A program made the position numbers and the translations under genes. This document shows, piece after piece, positions 48,201-61,300 of a stretch of 64,000 nucleotides of DNA. This stretch comes from Pyropia haitanensis (Eukaryota > Rhodophyta > Bangiophyceae > Bangiales > Bangiaceae), in the NCBI GenBank assembly GCA_008729055.1, contig SDUX01000081.1, positions 1 to 64,000 on the forward strand. The letters run 5' to 3'. A model generated the notes under the pieces. That model saw only the letters and a program-made list of their open reading frames with translations, did no database searches and was not told the origin of the DNA. Each line of letters starts with the position of its first letter. Within the stretch, counting starts at the first letter, position 1.

Positions 48201-48900
48201 GCCACAAAGTGCGCCCCGCCACCCAAACTGTCCACTGCGCGTTCCGCCCGTCACACTGGCGTGGACGGTGTGAGGGCGGAACTTTTGTCGCCGACCGTCA
48301 CGCCTGGCTGTGGGGACCCCCACGTGGCAAAAACCATTCCACAAAATTGACACGTGGAAACCGGCGCTCCACAAAACACTCGTTGCATCCAACGGACGCG
48401 CCAACAAACGGGTCGGCCAACCACCCCATGCACGACGGTGCGGGTGGAACCTCGGACGTCGAGCGGGCGGATGTATGGCTGGAATAAAGGATGCGAGCCA
48501 ATTCGGCCGCCGGAGCGCGTGCTGCATTGCTGTACACGCGAAAGTGGGCAAAAGTGGGCAACAGTGGGCAAAAGTGGGTGAGAAGCGGCCAACCACCGCA
48601 TGCACGACCGTGCGGGTGGAACCTCGGACATCGAGCGGGTGGATCTATGGCTGGAACGAAGTATGCGCGCCAATTCGGCCGCCGGATGGTGTGCAGCATC
48701 GCTGTAGACGCAAAAGTGGGCAAAAGTGGGCAAAAGTGGGCAAAAGTGGGTAGGAAGTGGGTAAGAAGTGGGCAAAAAGGGGCAAAAAGGGGGCCAAATT
48801 GGGACACAAATGGCCAATTGGGGGCAAGAAGTTTCCATAACTGCAAAGAAAATTACGTGAAAGTCGCCAGAAAGTCGTCCAACAGTGGCCACAAAGTGCG
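39280..48900 (+). repeat. Regular satellite array, 14 copies of 685-689 bp
   Basis: Unit starts are at 39280, 39967, 40655, 41343, 42030, 42717, 43404, 44093, 44780, 45466, 46152, 46841, 47526 and 48214, all spaced 685-689. Copies up to about 42 kb are subfamily A and look identical to each other in the stretches compared, each with the four-G variant AAAAAGGGGCAAAAAG. From 42030 to about 47.5 kb, subfamily B markers appear in varying combinations (CACACC at about 42116, 44866 and 45551; AGTGGTCC at 42690, 44755 and 46815; AAAAAGTGGGC). The last copies return to A. Confidence 0.95.
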
Positions 48901-49283
48901 CCCCGCCACCCAAACTGTCCACTGCGCGTTCCGCCCGTCACACTGGCGTGGACGGTGTGAGGGCGGAACTTTTGTCGCCGACCGTCACGCCTGGCTGTGG
49001 GACCCCCACGTGGCAAAAACCATTCCACAAAATTGACACGTGGAAACCGGCGCTCCACAAAACACTCGTTGCATCCACGGACGCGCCAACAACGGGTCGG
49101 CCAACCACCCCATGCACGACGGTGCGGGTGGAACTCGGACGTCGAGCGGGCGGATGTATGGCTGGAATAAAGATGCGAGCCAATTCGGCCGCCGGAGCGC
49201 GTGCGCATTGCTGTACACGCAAAGTGGGCAAGTGGCACAGTGGGCAAAAGTGGGTGAGGCGGCACCGCATGCACGACCGTGGG
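48901..49283 (+). repeat. Truncated forward copy at the left inversion junction
   Basis: The unit starting at 48901 is followed for 383 bases, to about unit position 401, and ends in GCACGACCGTGGG. Small losses increase towards its end: CATCCACGGACG at 49072, GGAACTCGG at 49131, GTGCGCATTGC at 49201, and GGGCAAGTGGCACAGTG near 49227. Beyond 49300 the array continues on the opposite strand. Confidence 0.9.
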
Positions 49284-49300
49284 TGGCCGACTGGCATGAG
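49284..49300. other. Left inversion junction of the array
   Basis: Forward satellite ends at about unit position 401 and reverse-complement satellite begins at 49301 at about unit position 681. The 17 bases between them match neither neighbour cleanly. On the reverse side the sequence stays poor until about 49560, with TTGCTGGCGAAGTTTCGCG where intact inverted copies have TGTTGGACGACTTTCTGGCG. It then becomes regular. The junction may be a genuine inversion breakpoint or the edge of a mis-oriented contig. Confidence 0.75.
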
Positions 49301-52300
49301 GTGGCCACTTGCTGGCGAAGTTTCGCGCCAATTTCTTGCAGTTGGAAACTTCTTGCCCCAATTGGCCATGTGTCCAATTTGGCCCTTTTGCCCACTTTTG
49401 CCCACTTCTCCACTCCTACCCACTTTTGCCCACTTTGCCCACTTTTGCCCACTTTGCGTCTACAGCGATGCTGCACACATCCGGCGGCCGAATTGGCGCG
49501 CATACTTCGTTCCAGCCATAGATCCCCCGCTCGATGTCCGAGGTTCACCCGCACGGTCGTGCATGCGGTGGTGGCCGCTTCTCACCCACTTTTGCCCACT
49601 GTTGCCCACTTTTGCCCACTTTCGCGTGTACAGCAATGCAGCACGCGCTCCGGCGGCCGAATTCGCTCGCATCCTTTATTCCAGCCATACATCCGCCCGC
49701 TCGACGTCCGAGGTTCCACCCGCACCGTCGTGCATGGGGTGGTTGGCCGACCCGTTTGTTGGCGCGTCCGTTGGATGCAACGAGTGTTTTGTGGAGCGCC
49801 GGTTTCCACGTGTCAATTTTGTGGAATGGTTTTTGCCACGTGGGGGTCCCCACAGCCAGGCGTGACGGTCGGCGACAAAAGTTCCGCCCTCACACCGTCC
49901 ACGCCAGTGTGACGGGCGGAACGCGCAGTGGACAGTTTGGGTGGCGGGGCGCACTTTGTGGCCACTGTTGGACGACTTTCTGGCGACTTTCACGTGAATT
50001 TTCTTTGCAGTTATGGAAACTTCTTGCCCCCAATTGGCCATTTGTGTCCCAATTTGGCCCCCTTTTTGCCCACTTTTTGCCCACTTCTTACCCACTTCCT
50101 ACCCACTTTTGCCCACTTTTGCCCACTTTTGCCCACTTTTGCGTCTACAGCGATGCTGCACACCATCCGGCGGCCGAATTGGCGCGCATACTTCGTTCCA
50201 GCCATAGATCCACCCGCTGATGTCCGAGGTTCCACCCGCACGGTCGTGCATGCGGTGGTTGGCCGCTTCTCACCCACTTTTGCCCACTGTTGCCCACTTT
50301 TGCCCACTTTCGCGTGTACAGCAATGCAGCACGCGCTCCGGCGGCCGAATTGGCTCGCATCCTTTATTCCAGCCATACATCCGCCCGCTCGACGTCCGAG
50401 GTTCCACCCGCACCGTCGTGCATGGGGTGGTTGGCCGACCCGTTTGTTGGCGCGTCCGTTGGATGCAACGAGTGTTTTGTGGAGCGCCGGTTTCCACGTG
50501 TCAATTTTGTGGAATGGTTTTTGCCACGTGGGGGTCCCCACAGCCAGGCGTGACGGTCGGCGACAAAAGTTCCGCCCTCACACCGTCCACGCCAGTGTGA
50601 CGGGCGGAACGCGCAGTGGACAGTTTGGGTGGCGGGGCGCACTTTGTGGCCACTGTTGGACGACTTTCTGGCGACTTTCACGTGAATTTTCTTTGCAGTT
50701 ATGGAAACTTCTTGCCCCCAATTGCCATTTGTGTCCCAATTTGGCCCCCTTTTTGCCCACTTTTTGCCCACTTCTTACCCACTTCCTACCCACTTTTGCC
50801 CACTTTTGCCCACTTTTGCCCACTTTTGCGTCTACAGCGATGCTGCACACCATCCGGCGGCCGAATTGGCGCGCATACTTCGTTCCAGCCATAGATCCAC
50901 CCGCTCGATGTCCGAGGTTCCACCCGCACGGTCGTGCATGCGGTGGTTGGCCGCTTCTCACCCACTTTTGCCCACTGTTGCCCACTTTTGCCCACTTTTG
51001 CGTGTACAGCAATGCAGCACGCGCTCCGGCGGCCGAATTGGCTCGCATCCTTTATTCCAGCCATACATCCGCCCGCTCGACGTCCGAGGTTCCACCCGCA
51101 CCGTCGTGCATGGGGTGGTTGGCCGACCCGTTGTTGGCGCGTCCGTTGGATGCAACGAGTGTTTTGTGGAGCGCCGGTTTCCACGTGTCAATTTTGTGGA
51201 ATGGTTTTTGCCACGTGGGGGTCCCGACAGCCAGGCGTGACGGTCGGCGACAAAAGTTCCGCCCTCACACCGTCCACGCCAGTGTGACGGGCGGAACGCG
51301 CAGTGGACAGTTTGGGTGGCGGGGCGCACTTTGTGGCCACTGTTGGACGACTTTCTGGCGACTTTCACGTGAATTTTCTTTGCAGTTATGGAAACTTCTT
51401 GCCCCCAATTGCCATTTGTGTCCCAATTTGGCCCCCTTTTTGCCCACTTTTTGCCCACTTCTTACCCACTTCCTACCCACTTTTGCCCACTTTTGCCCAC
51501 TTTTGCCCACTTTTGCGTCTACAGCGATGCTGCACACCATCCGGCGGCCGAATTGGCGCGCATCCTTCGTTCCAGCCATAGATCCACCCGCTCGATGTCC
51601 GAGGTTCCACCCCACGGTCGTGCATGCGGTGGTAGGCCGCTTCTCACCCACTTTTGCCCACTGTTGCCCACTTTTGCCCACTTTTGCGTGTACAGCAATG
51701 CAGCACGCGCTCCGGCGGCCGAATTGGCTCGCATCCTTTATTCCAGCCATACATCCGCCCGCTCGACGTCCGAGGTTCCACCCGCACCGTCGTGCATGGG
51801 GTGGTTGGCCGACCCGTTCGTTGGCGCGTCCGTTGGATGCAACGAGTGTTTTGTGGAGCGCCGGTTTCCACGTGTCAATTTTGTGGAATGGTTTTTGCCA
51901 CGTGGGGGTCCCACAGCCAGGTGTGACGGTCGGCGACAAAAGTTCCGCCCTCACACCGTCCACGCCAGTGTGACGGGCGGAACGCGCAGTGGACAGTTTG
52001 GGTGGCGGGGCGCACTTTGTGGCCACTGTTGGACGACTTTCTGGCGACTTTCCGTGAATTTTCTTTGCAGTTATGGAAATTCTTGCCCCCAATTGGCCAT
52101 TTGTGTCCCAATTTGGCCCCCTTTTTGCCCACTTTTTGCCCACTTCTTCCCACTTCCTACCCACTTTTGCCCACTTTTGCCCACTTTTGCCCACTTTTGC
52201 GTCTACAGCGATGCTGCACACCATCCGGCGGCCGAATTGGCGCGCATACTTCGTTCCAGCCATAGATCCACCCGCTCGATGTCCGAGGTTCCACCCGCAC

Positions 52301-55300
52301 GGTCGTGCATGCGGTGGTAGGCCGCTTCTCACCCACTTTTGCCCACTGTTGCCCACTTTTGCCCACTTTCGCGTGTACAGCAATGCAGCACGCGCTCCGG
52401 CGGCCGAATTGGCTCGCATCCTTTATTCCAGCCATACATCCGCCCGCTCGACGTCCGAGGTTCCACCCGCACCGTCGTGCATGGGGTGGTTGGCCGACCC
52501 GTTCGTTGGCGCGTCCGTTGGATGCAACGAGTGTTTTGTGGAGCGCCGGTTTCCACGTGTCAATTTTGTGGAATGGTTTTTGCCACGTGGGGGTCCCCAC
52601 AGCCAGGGTGACGGTCGGCGACAAAAGTTCCGCCCTCACACCGTCCACGCCAGTGTGACGGGCGGAACGCGCAGTGGACAGTTTGGGTGGCGGGGCGCAC
52701 TTTGTGGCCACTGTTGGACGACTTTCTGGCGACTTTCACGTGAATTTTCTTTGCAGTTATGGAAACTTCTTGCCCCCAATTGGCCATTTGTGTCCCAATT
52801 TGGCCCCCTTTTTGCCCACTTTTTGCCCACTTCTTACCCACTTCCTACCCACTTTTGCCCACTTTTGCCCACTTTTGCCCACTTTTGCGTCTACAGCGAT
52901 GCTGCACACCATCCGGCGGCCGAATTGGCGCGCATACTTCGTTCCAGCCATAGATCCACCCGCTCGATGTCCGAGGTTCGACCCCCACGGTCGTGCATGC
53001 GGTGGTAGGCCGCTTCTCACCCACTTTTGCCCACTGTTGCCCACTTTTGCCCACTTTCGCGTGTACAGCAATGCAGCACGCGCTCCGGCGGCCGAATTGG
53101 CTCGCATCCTTTATTCCAGCCATACATCCGCCCGCTCGACGTCCGAGGTTCCACCCGCACCGTCGTGCATGGGGTGGTTGGCCGACCCGTTCGTTGGCGC
53201 GTCCGTTGGATGCAACGAGTGTTTTGTGGAGCGCCGGTTTCCACGTGTCAATTTTGTGGAATGGTTTTTGCCACGTGGGGGTCCCGACAGCCAGGTGTGA
53301 CGGTCGGCGACAAAAGTTCCGCCCTCACACCGTCCACGCCAGTGTGACGGGCGGAACGCGCAGTGGACAGTTTGGGTGGCGGGGCGCACTTTGTGGCCAC
53401 TGTTGGACCACTTTCTGGCGACTTTCGCTCAATTTTCTTTGCAGTTATGGAAACTTCTTGCCCCCAATTGGCCATTTGTGTCCCAATTTGGCCCCCTTTT
53501 TGCCCCACTTTTTGCCCACTTCTTACCCACTTCCTACCCACTTTTGCCCACTTTTGCCCACTTTTGCCCACTTTTGCGTCTACAGCGATGCTGCACACCA
53601 TCCGGCGGCCGAATTGGCGCGCATCCTTCGTTCCAGCCATAGATCCACCCGCTCGATGTCCGAGGTTCCACCCGCACGGTCGTGCATGCGGTGGTAGGCC
53701 GCTTCTCACCCACTTTTGCCCACTGTTGCCCACTTTTGCCCACTTTTGCGTGTACAGCAATGCAGCACGCGCTCCGGCGGCCGAATTGGCTCGCATCCTT
53801 TATTCCAGCCATACATCCGCCCGCTCGACGTCCGAGGTTCCACCCGCACCGTCGTGCATGGGGTGGTTGGCCGACCCGTTCGTTGGCGCGTCCGTTGGAT
53901 GCAACGAGTGTTTTGTGGAGCGCCGGTTTCCACGTGTCAATTTTGTGGAATGGTTTTTGCCACGTGGGGGTCCCGACAGCCAGGTGTGACGGTCGGCGAC
54001 AAAAGTTCCGCCCTCACACCGTCCACGCCAGTGTGACGGGCGGAACGCGCAGTGGACAGTTTGGGTGGCGGGGCGCACTTTGTGGCCACTGTTGGACCAC
54101 TTTCTGGCGACTTTCGTCAATTTTCTTTGCAGTTATGGAAACTTCTTGCCCCCAATTGGCCATTTGTGTCCCAATTTGGCCCCCTTTTTGCCCCCTTTTT
54201 GCCCACTTCTTACCCACTTCCTACCCACTTTTGCCCACTTTTGCCCACTTTTGCCCACTTTTGCGTCTACAGCGATGCTGCACACCATCCGGCGGCCGAA
54301 TTGGCGCGCATCCTTCGTTCCAGCCATAGATCCACCCGCTCGATGTCCGAGGTTCCACCCGCACGGTCGTGCATGCGGTGGTAGGCCGCTTCTCACCCAC
54401 TTTTGCCCACTGTTGCCCACTTTTGCCCACTTTCGCGTGTACAGCAATGCAGCACGCGCTCCGGCGGCCGAATTGGCTCGCATCCTTTATTCCAGCCATA
54501 CATCCGCCCGCTCGACGTCCGAGGTTCCACCCGCACCGTCGTGCATGGGGTGGTTGGCCGACCCGTTCGTTGGCGCGTCCGTTGGATGCAACGAGTGTTT
54601 TGTGGAGCGCCGGTTTCCACGTGTCAATTTTGTGGAATGGTTTTTGCCACGTGGGGGTCCCACAGCCAGGTGTGACGGTCGGCGACAAAAGTTCCGCCCT
54701 CACACCGTCCACGCCAGTGTGACGGGCGGAACGCGCAGTGGACAGTTTGGGTGGCGGGGCGCACTTTGTGGCCACTGTTGGACGACTTTCTGGCGACTTT
54801 CACGTGAATTTTCTTTGCAGTTATGGAAACTTCTTGCCCCCAATTGGCCATTTGTGTCCCAATTTGGCCCCCTTTTTGCCCACTTTTTGCCCACTTCTTA
54901 CCCACTTCCTACCCACTTTTGCCCACTTTTGCCCACTTTTGCCCACTTTTGCGTCTACAGCGATGCTGCACACCATCCGGCGGCCGAATTGGCGCGCATA
55001 CTTCGTTCCAGCCATAGATCCACCCGCTCGATGTCCGAGGTTCCACCCGCACGGTCGTGCATGCGGTGGTAGGCCGCTTCTCACCCACTTTTGCCCACTG
55101 TTGCCCACTTTTGCCCACTTTCGCGTGTACAGCAATGCAGCACGCGCTCCGGCGGCCGAATTCGCTCGCATCCTTTATTCCAGCCATACATCCGCCCGCT
55201 CGACGTCCGAGGTTCCACCCGCACCGTCGTGCATGGGGTGGTTGGCCGACCCGTTTGTTGGCGCGTCCGTTGGATGCAACGAGTGTTTTGTGGAGCGCCG

Positions 55301-58300
55301 GTTTCCACGTGTCAATTTTGTGGAATGGTTTTTGCCACGTGGGGGTCCCCACAGCCAGGCGTGACGGTCGGCGACAAAAGTTCCGCCCTCACACCGTCCA
55401 CGCCAGTGTGACGGGCGGAACGCGCAGTGGACAGTTTGGGTGGCGGGGCGCACTTTGTGGCCACTGTTGGACACTTTCTGGCGACTTTCACGTAATTTTC
55501 TTTGCAGTTATGGAAACTTCTTGCCCCCAATTGGCCATTTGTGTCCCAATTTGGCCCCCTTTTTGCCCCCTTTTTGCCCACTTCTTACCCACTTCCTACC
55601 CACTTTTGCCCACTTTTGCCCACTTTTGCCCACTTTTGCGTCTACAGCGATGCTGCACACCATCCGGCGGCCGAATTGGCGCGCATACTTCGTTCCAGCC
55701 ATAGATCCACCCGCTCGATGTCCGAGGTTCCACCCGCACGGTCGTGCATGCGGTGGTGGCCGCTTCTCACCCACTTTTGCCCACTGTTGCCCACTTTTGC
55801 CCACTTTCGCGTGTACAGCAATGCAGCACGCGCTCCGGCGGCCGAATTGGCTCGCATCCTTTATTCCAGCCATACATCCGCCCGCTCGACGTCCGAGGTT
55901 CCACCCGCACCGTCGTGCATGGGGTGGTTGGCCGACCCGTTTGTTGGCGCGTCCGTTGGATGCAACGAGTGTTTTGTGGAGCGCCGGTTTCCACGTGTCA
56001 ATTTTGTGGAATGGTTTTTGCCACGTGGGGGTCCCCACAGCCAGGCGTGACGGTCGGCGACAAAAGTTCCGCCCTCACACCGTCCACGCCAGTGTGACGG
56101 GCGGAACGCGCAGTGGACAGTTTGGGTGGCGGGGCGCACTTTGTGGCCACTGTTGGACGACTTTCTGGCGACTTTCACGTGAATTTTCTTTGCAGTTATG
56201 GAAACTTCTTGCCCCCAATTGGCCATTTGTGTCCCAATTTGGCCCCCTTTTTGCCCCTTTTTGCCCACTTCTTACCCACTTCCTACCCACTTTTGCCCAC
56301 TTTTGCCCACTTTTGCCCACTTTTGTGTCTACAGCGATGCTGCACACCATCCGGCGGCCGAATTGGCGCGCATACTTCGTTCCAGCCATAGATCCACCCG
56401 CTCGATGTCCGAGGTTCCACCCGCACGGTCGTGCATGCGGTGGTGGCCGCTTCTCACCCACTTTTGCCCACTGTTGCCCACTTTTGCCCACTTTCGCGTG
56501 TACAGCAATGCAGCACGCGCTCCGGCGGCCGAATTGGCTCGCATCCTTTATTCCAGCCATACATCCGCCCGCTCGACGTCCGAGGTTCCACCCGCACCGT
56601 CGTGCATGGGGTGGTTGGCCGACCCGTTTGTTGGCGCGTCCGTTGGATGCAACGAGTGTTTTGTGGAGCGCCGGTTTCCACGTGTCAATTTTGTGGAATG
56701 GTTTTTGCCACGTGGGGTCCCCACAGCCAGGCGTGACGGTCGGCGACAAAAGTTCCGCCCTCACACCGTCCACGCCAGTGTGACGGGCGGAACGCGCAGT
56801 GGACAGTTTGGGTGGCGGGGCGCACTTTGTGGCCACTGTTGGACGACTTTCTGGCGACTTTCACGTGAATTTTCTTTGCAGTTATGGAAACTTCTTGCCC
56901 CCAATTGGCCATTTGTGTCCCAATTTGGCCCCCTTTTTGCCCCTTTTTGCCCACTTCTTACCCACTTCCTACCCACTTTTGCCCACTTTTGCCCACTTTT
57001 GCCCACTTTTGCGTCTACAGCGATGCTGCACACCATCCGGCGGCCGAATTGGCGCGCATACTTCGTTCCAGCCATAGATCCACCCGCTCGATGTCCGAGG
57101 TTCCACCCGCACGGTCGTGCATGCGGTGGTGGCCGCTTCTCACCCACTTTTGCCCACTGTTGCCCACTTTTGCCCACTTTCGCGTGTACAGCAATGCAGC
57201 ACGCGCTCCGGCGGCCGAATTGGCTCGCATCCTTTATTCCAGCCATACATCCGCCCGCTCGACGTCCGAGGTTCCACCCGCACCGTCGTGCATGGGGTGG
57301 TTGGCCGACCCGTTTGTTGGCGCGTCCGTTGGATGCAACGAGTGTTTTGTGGAGCGCCGGTTTCCACGTGTCAATTTTGTGGAATGGTTTTTGCCACGTG
57401 GGGGTCCCACAGCCAGGCGTGACGGTCGGCGACAAAAGTTCCGCCCTCACACCGTCCACGCCAGTGTGACGGGCGGAACGCGCAGTGGACAGTTTGGGTG
57501 GCGGGGCGCACTTTGTGGCCACTGTTGGACCACTTTCTGGCGACTTTCACGTCAATTTTCTTTGCAGTTATGGAAACTTCTTGCCCCCAATTGGCCATTT
57601 GTGTCCCAATTTGGCCCCCTTTTTGCCCACTTTTTGCCCACTTCTTACCCACTTCCTACCCACTTTTGCCCACTTTTGCCCACTTTTGCCCACTTTTGCG
57701 TCTACAGCGATGCTGCACACCATCCGGCGGCCGAATTGGCGCGCATACTTCGTTCCAGCCATAGATCCACCCGCTCGATGTCCGAGGTTCCACCCGCACG
57801 GTCGTGCATGCGGTGGTGGCCGCTTCTCACCCACTTTTGCCCACTGTTGCCCACTTTTGCCCACTTTCGCGTGTACAGCAATGCAGCACGCGCTCCGGCG
57901 GCCGAATTGGCTCGCATCCTTTATTCCAGCCATACATCCGCCCGCTCGACGTCCGAGGTTCCACCCGCACCGTCGTGCATGGGGTGGTTGGCCGACCCGT
58001 TTGTTGGCGCGTCCGTTGGATGCAACGAGTGTTTTGTGGAGCGCCGGTTTCCACGTGTCAATTTTGTGGAATGGTTTTTGCCACGTGGGGGTCCCCACAG
58101 CCAGGCGTGACGGTCGGCGACAAAAGTTCCGCCCTCACACCGTCCACGCCAGTGTGACGGGCGGAACGCGCAGTGGACAGTTTGGGTGGCGGGGCGCACT
58201 TTGTGGCCACTGTTGGACGACTTTCTGGCGACTTTCACGTGAATTTTCTTTGCAGTTATGGAAACTTCTTGCCCCCAATTGGCCATTTGTGTCCCAATTT

Positions 58301-61300
58301 GGCCCCCTTTTTGCCCCCTTTTTGCCCACTTCTTACCCACTTCCTACCCACTTTTGCCCACTTTTGCCCACTTTTGCCCACTTTTGTGTCTACAGCGATG
58401 CTGCACACCATCCGGCGGCCGAATTGGCGCGCATACTTCGTTCCAGCCATAGATCCACCCGCTCGATGTCCGAGGTTCCACCCGCACGGTCGTGCATGCG
58501 GTGGTAGGCCGCTTCTCACCCACTTTTGCCCACTGTTGCCCACTTTTGCCCACTTTCGCGTGTACAGCAATGCAGCACGCGCTCCGGCGGCCGAATTGGC
58601 TCGCATCCTTTATTCCAGCCATACATCCGCCCGCTCGACGTCCGAGGTTCCACCCGCACCGTCGTGCATGGGGTGGTTGGCCGACCCGTTTGTTGGCGCG
58701 TCCGTTGGATGCAACGAGTGTTTTGTGGAGCGCCGGTTTCCACGTGTCAATTTTGTGGAATGGTTTTTGCCACGTGGGGGTCCCCACAGCCAGGCGTGAC
58801 GGTCGGCGACAAAAGTTCCGCCCTCACACCGTCCACGCCAGTGTGACGGGCGGAACGCGCAGTGGACAGTTTGGGTGGCGGGGCGCACTTTGTGGCCACT
58901 GTTGGACGACTTTCTGGCGACTTTCACGTGAATTTTCTTTGCAGTTATGGAAACTTCTTGCCCCCAATTGGCCATTTGTGTCCCAATTTGGCCCCCTTTT
59001 TGCCCCTTTTTGCCCACTTCTTACCCACTTCCTACCCACTTTTGCCCACTTTTGCCCACTTTTGCCCACTTTTGGTCTACAGCGATGCTGCACACCATCC
59101 GGCGGCCGAATTGGCGCGCATACTTCGTTCCAGCCATAGATCCACCCGCTCGATGTCCGAGGTTCCACCCGCACGGTCGTGCATGCGGTGGTTGGCCGCT
59201 TCTCACCCACTTTTGCCCACTGTTGCCCACTTTTGCCCACTTTCGCGTGTACAGCAATGCAGCACGCGCTCCGGCGGCCGAATTGGCTCGCATCCTTTAT
59301 TCCAGCCATACATCCGCCCGCTCGACGTCCGAGGTTCCACCCGCACCGTCGTGCATGGGGTGGTTGGCCGACCCGTTTGTTGGCGCGTCCGTTGGATGCA
59401 ACGAGTGTTTTGTGGAGCGCCGGTTTCCACGTGTCAATTTTGTGGAATGGTTTTTGCCACGTGGGGGTCCCCACAGCCAGGCGTGACGGTCGGCGACAAA
59501 AGTTCCGCCCTCACACCGTCCACGCCAGTGTGACGGGCGGAACGCGCAGTGGACAGTTTGGGTGGCGGGGCGCACTTTGTGGCCACTGTTGGACGACTTT
59601 CTGGCGACTTTCACGTGAATTTTCTTTGCAGTTATGGAAACTTCTTGCCCCCAATTGGCCATTTGTGTCCCAATTTGGCCCCCTTTTTGCCCCCTTTTTG
59701 CCCACTTCTTACCCACTTCCTACCCACTTTTGCCCACTTTTGCCCACTTTTGCCCACTTTTGGTCTACAGCGATGCTGCACACCATCCGGCGGCCGAATT
59801 GGCGCGCATACTTCGTTCCAGCCATAGATCCACCCGCTGATGTCCGAGGTTCCACCCGCACGGTCGTGCATGCGGTGGTAGGCCGCTTCTCACCCACTTT
59901 TGCCCACTGTTGCCCACTTTTGCCCACTTTCGCGTGTACAGCAATGCAGCACGCGCTCCGGCGGCCGAATTGGCTCGCATCCTTTATTCCAGCCATACAT
60001 CCGCCCGCTCGACGTCCGAGGTTCCACCCGCACCGTCGTGCATGGGGTGGTTGGCCGACCCGTTCGTTGGCGCGTCCGTTGGATGCAACGAGTGTTTTGT
60101 GGAGCGCCGGTTTCCACGTGTCAATTTTGTGGAATGGTTTTTGCCACGTGGGGGTCCCCACAGCCAGGCGTGACGGTCGGCGACAAAAGTTCCGCCCTCA
60201 CACCGTCCACGCCAGTGTGACGGGCGGAACGCGCAGTGGACAGTTTGGGTGGCGGGGCGCACTTTGTGGCCACTGTTGGACGACTTTCTGGCGACTTTCA
60301 CGTGAATTTTCTTTGCAGTTATGGAAACTTCTTGCCCCCAATTGGCCATTTGTGTCCCAATTTGGCCCCCTTTTTGCCCCCTTTTTGCCCACTTCTTACC
60401 CACTTCCTACCCACTTTTGCCCACTTTTGCCCACTTTTGCCCACTTTTGGTCTACAGCGATGCTGCACACCATCCGGCGGCCGAATTGGCGCGCATACTT
60501 CGTTCCAGCCATAGATCCACCCGCTGATGTCCGAGGTTCCACCCGCACGGTCGTGCATGCGGTGGTGGCCGCTTCTCACCCACTTTTGCCCACTGTTGCC
60601 CACTTTTGCCCACTTTCGCGTGTACAGCAATGCAGCACGCGCTCCGGCGGCCGAATTGGCTCGCATCCTTTATTCCAGCCATACATCCGCCCGCTCGACG
60701 TCCGAGGTTCCACCCGCACCGTCGTGCATGGGGTGGTTGGCCGACCCGTTTGTTGGCGCGTCCGTTGGATGCAACGAGTGTTTTGTGGAGCGCCGGTTTC
60801 CACGTGTCAATTTTGTGGAATGGTTTTTGCCACGTGGGGGTCCCACAGCCAGGCGTGACGGTCGGCGACAAAAGTTCCGCCCTCACACCGTCCACGCCAG
60901 TGTGACGGGCGGAACGCGCAGTGGACAGTTTGGGTGGCGGGGCGCACTTTGTGGCCACTGTTGGACGACTTTCTGGCGACTTTCACGTGAATTTTCTTTG
61001 CAGTTATGGAAACTTCTTGCCCCCAATTGCCATTTGTGTCCCAATTTGGCCCCCTTTTTGCCCCCTTTTTGCCCACTTCTTACCCACTTCCTACCCACTT
61101 TTGCCCACTTTTGCCCACTTTTGCCCACTTTTGGTCTACAGCGATGCTGCACACCATCCGGCGGCCGAATTGGCGCGCATACTTCGTTCCAGCCATAGAT
61201 CCACCCGCTTGATGTCCGAGGTTCCACCCGCACGGTCGTGCATGCGGTGGTTGGCCGCTTCTCACCCACTTTTGCCCACTGTTGCCCACTTTTGCCCACT

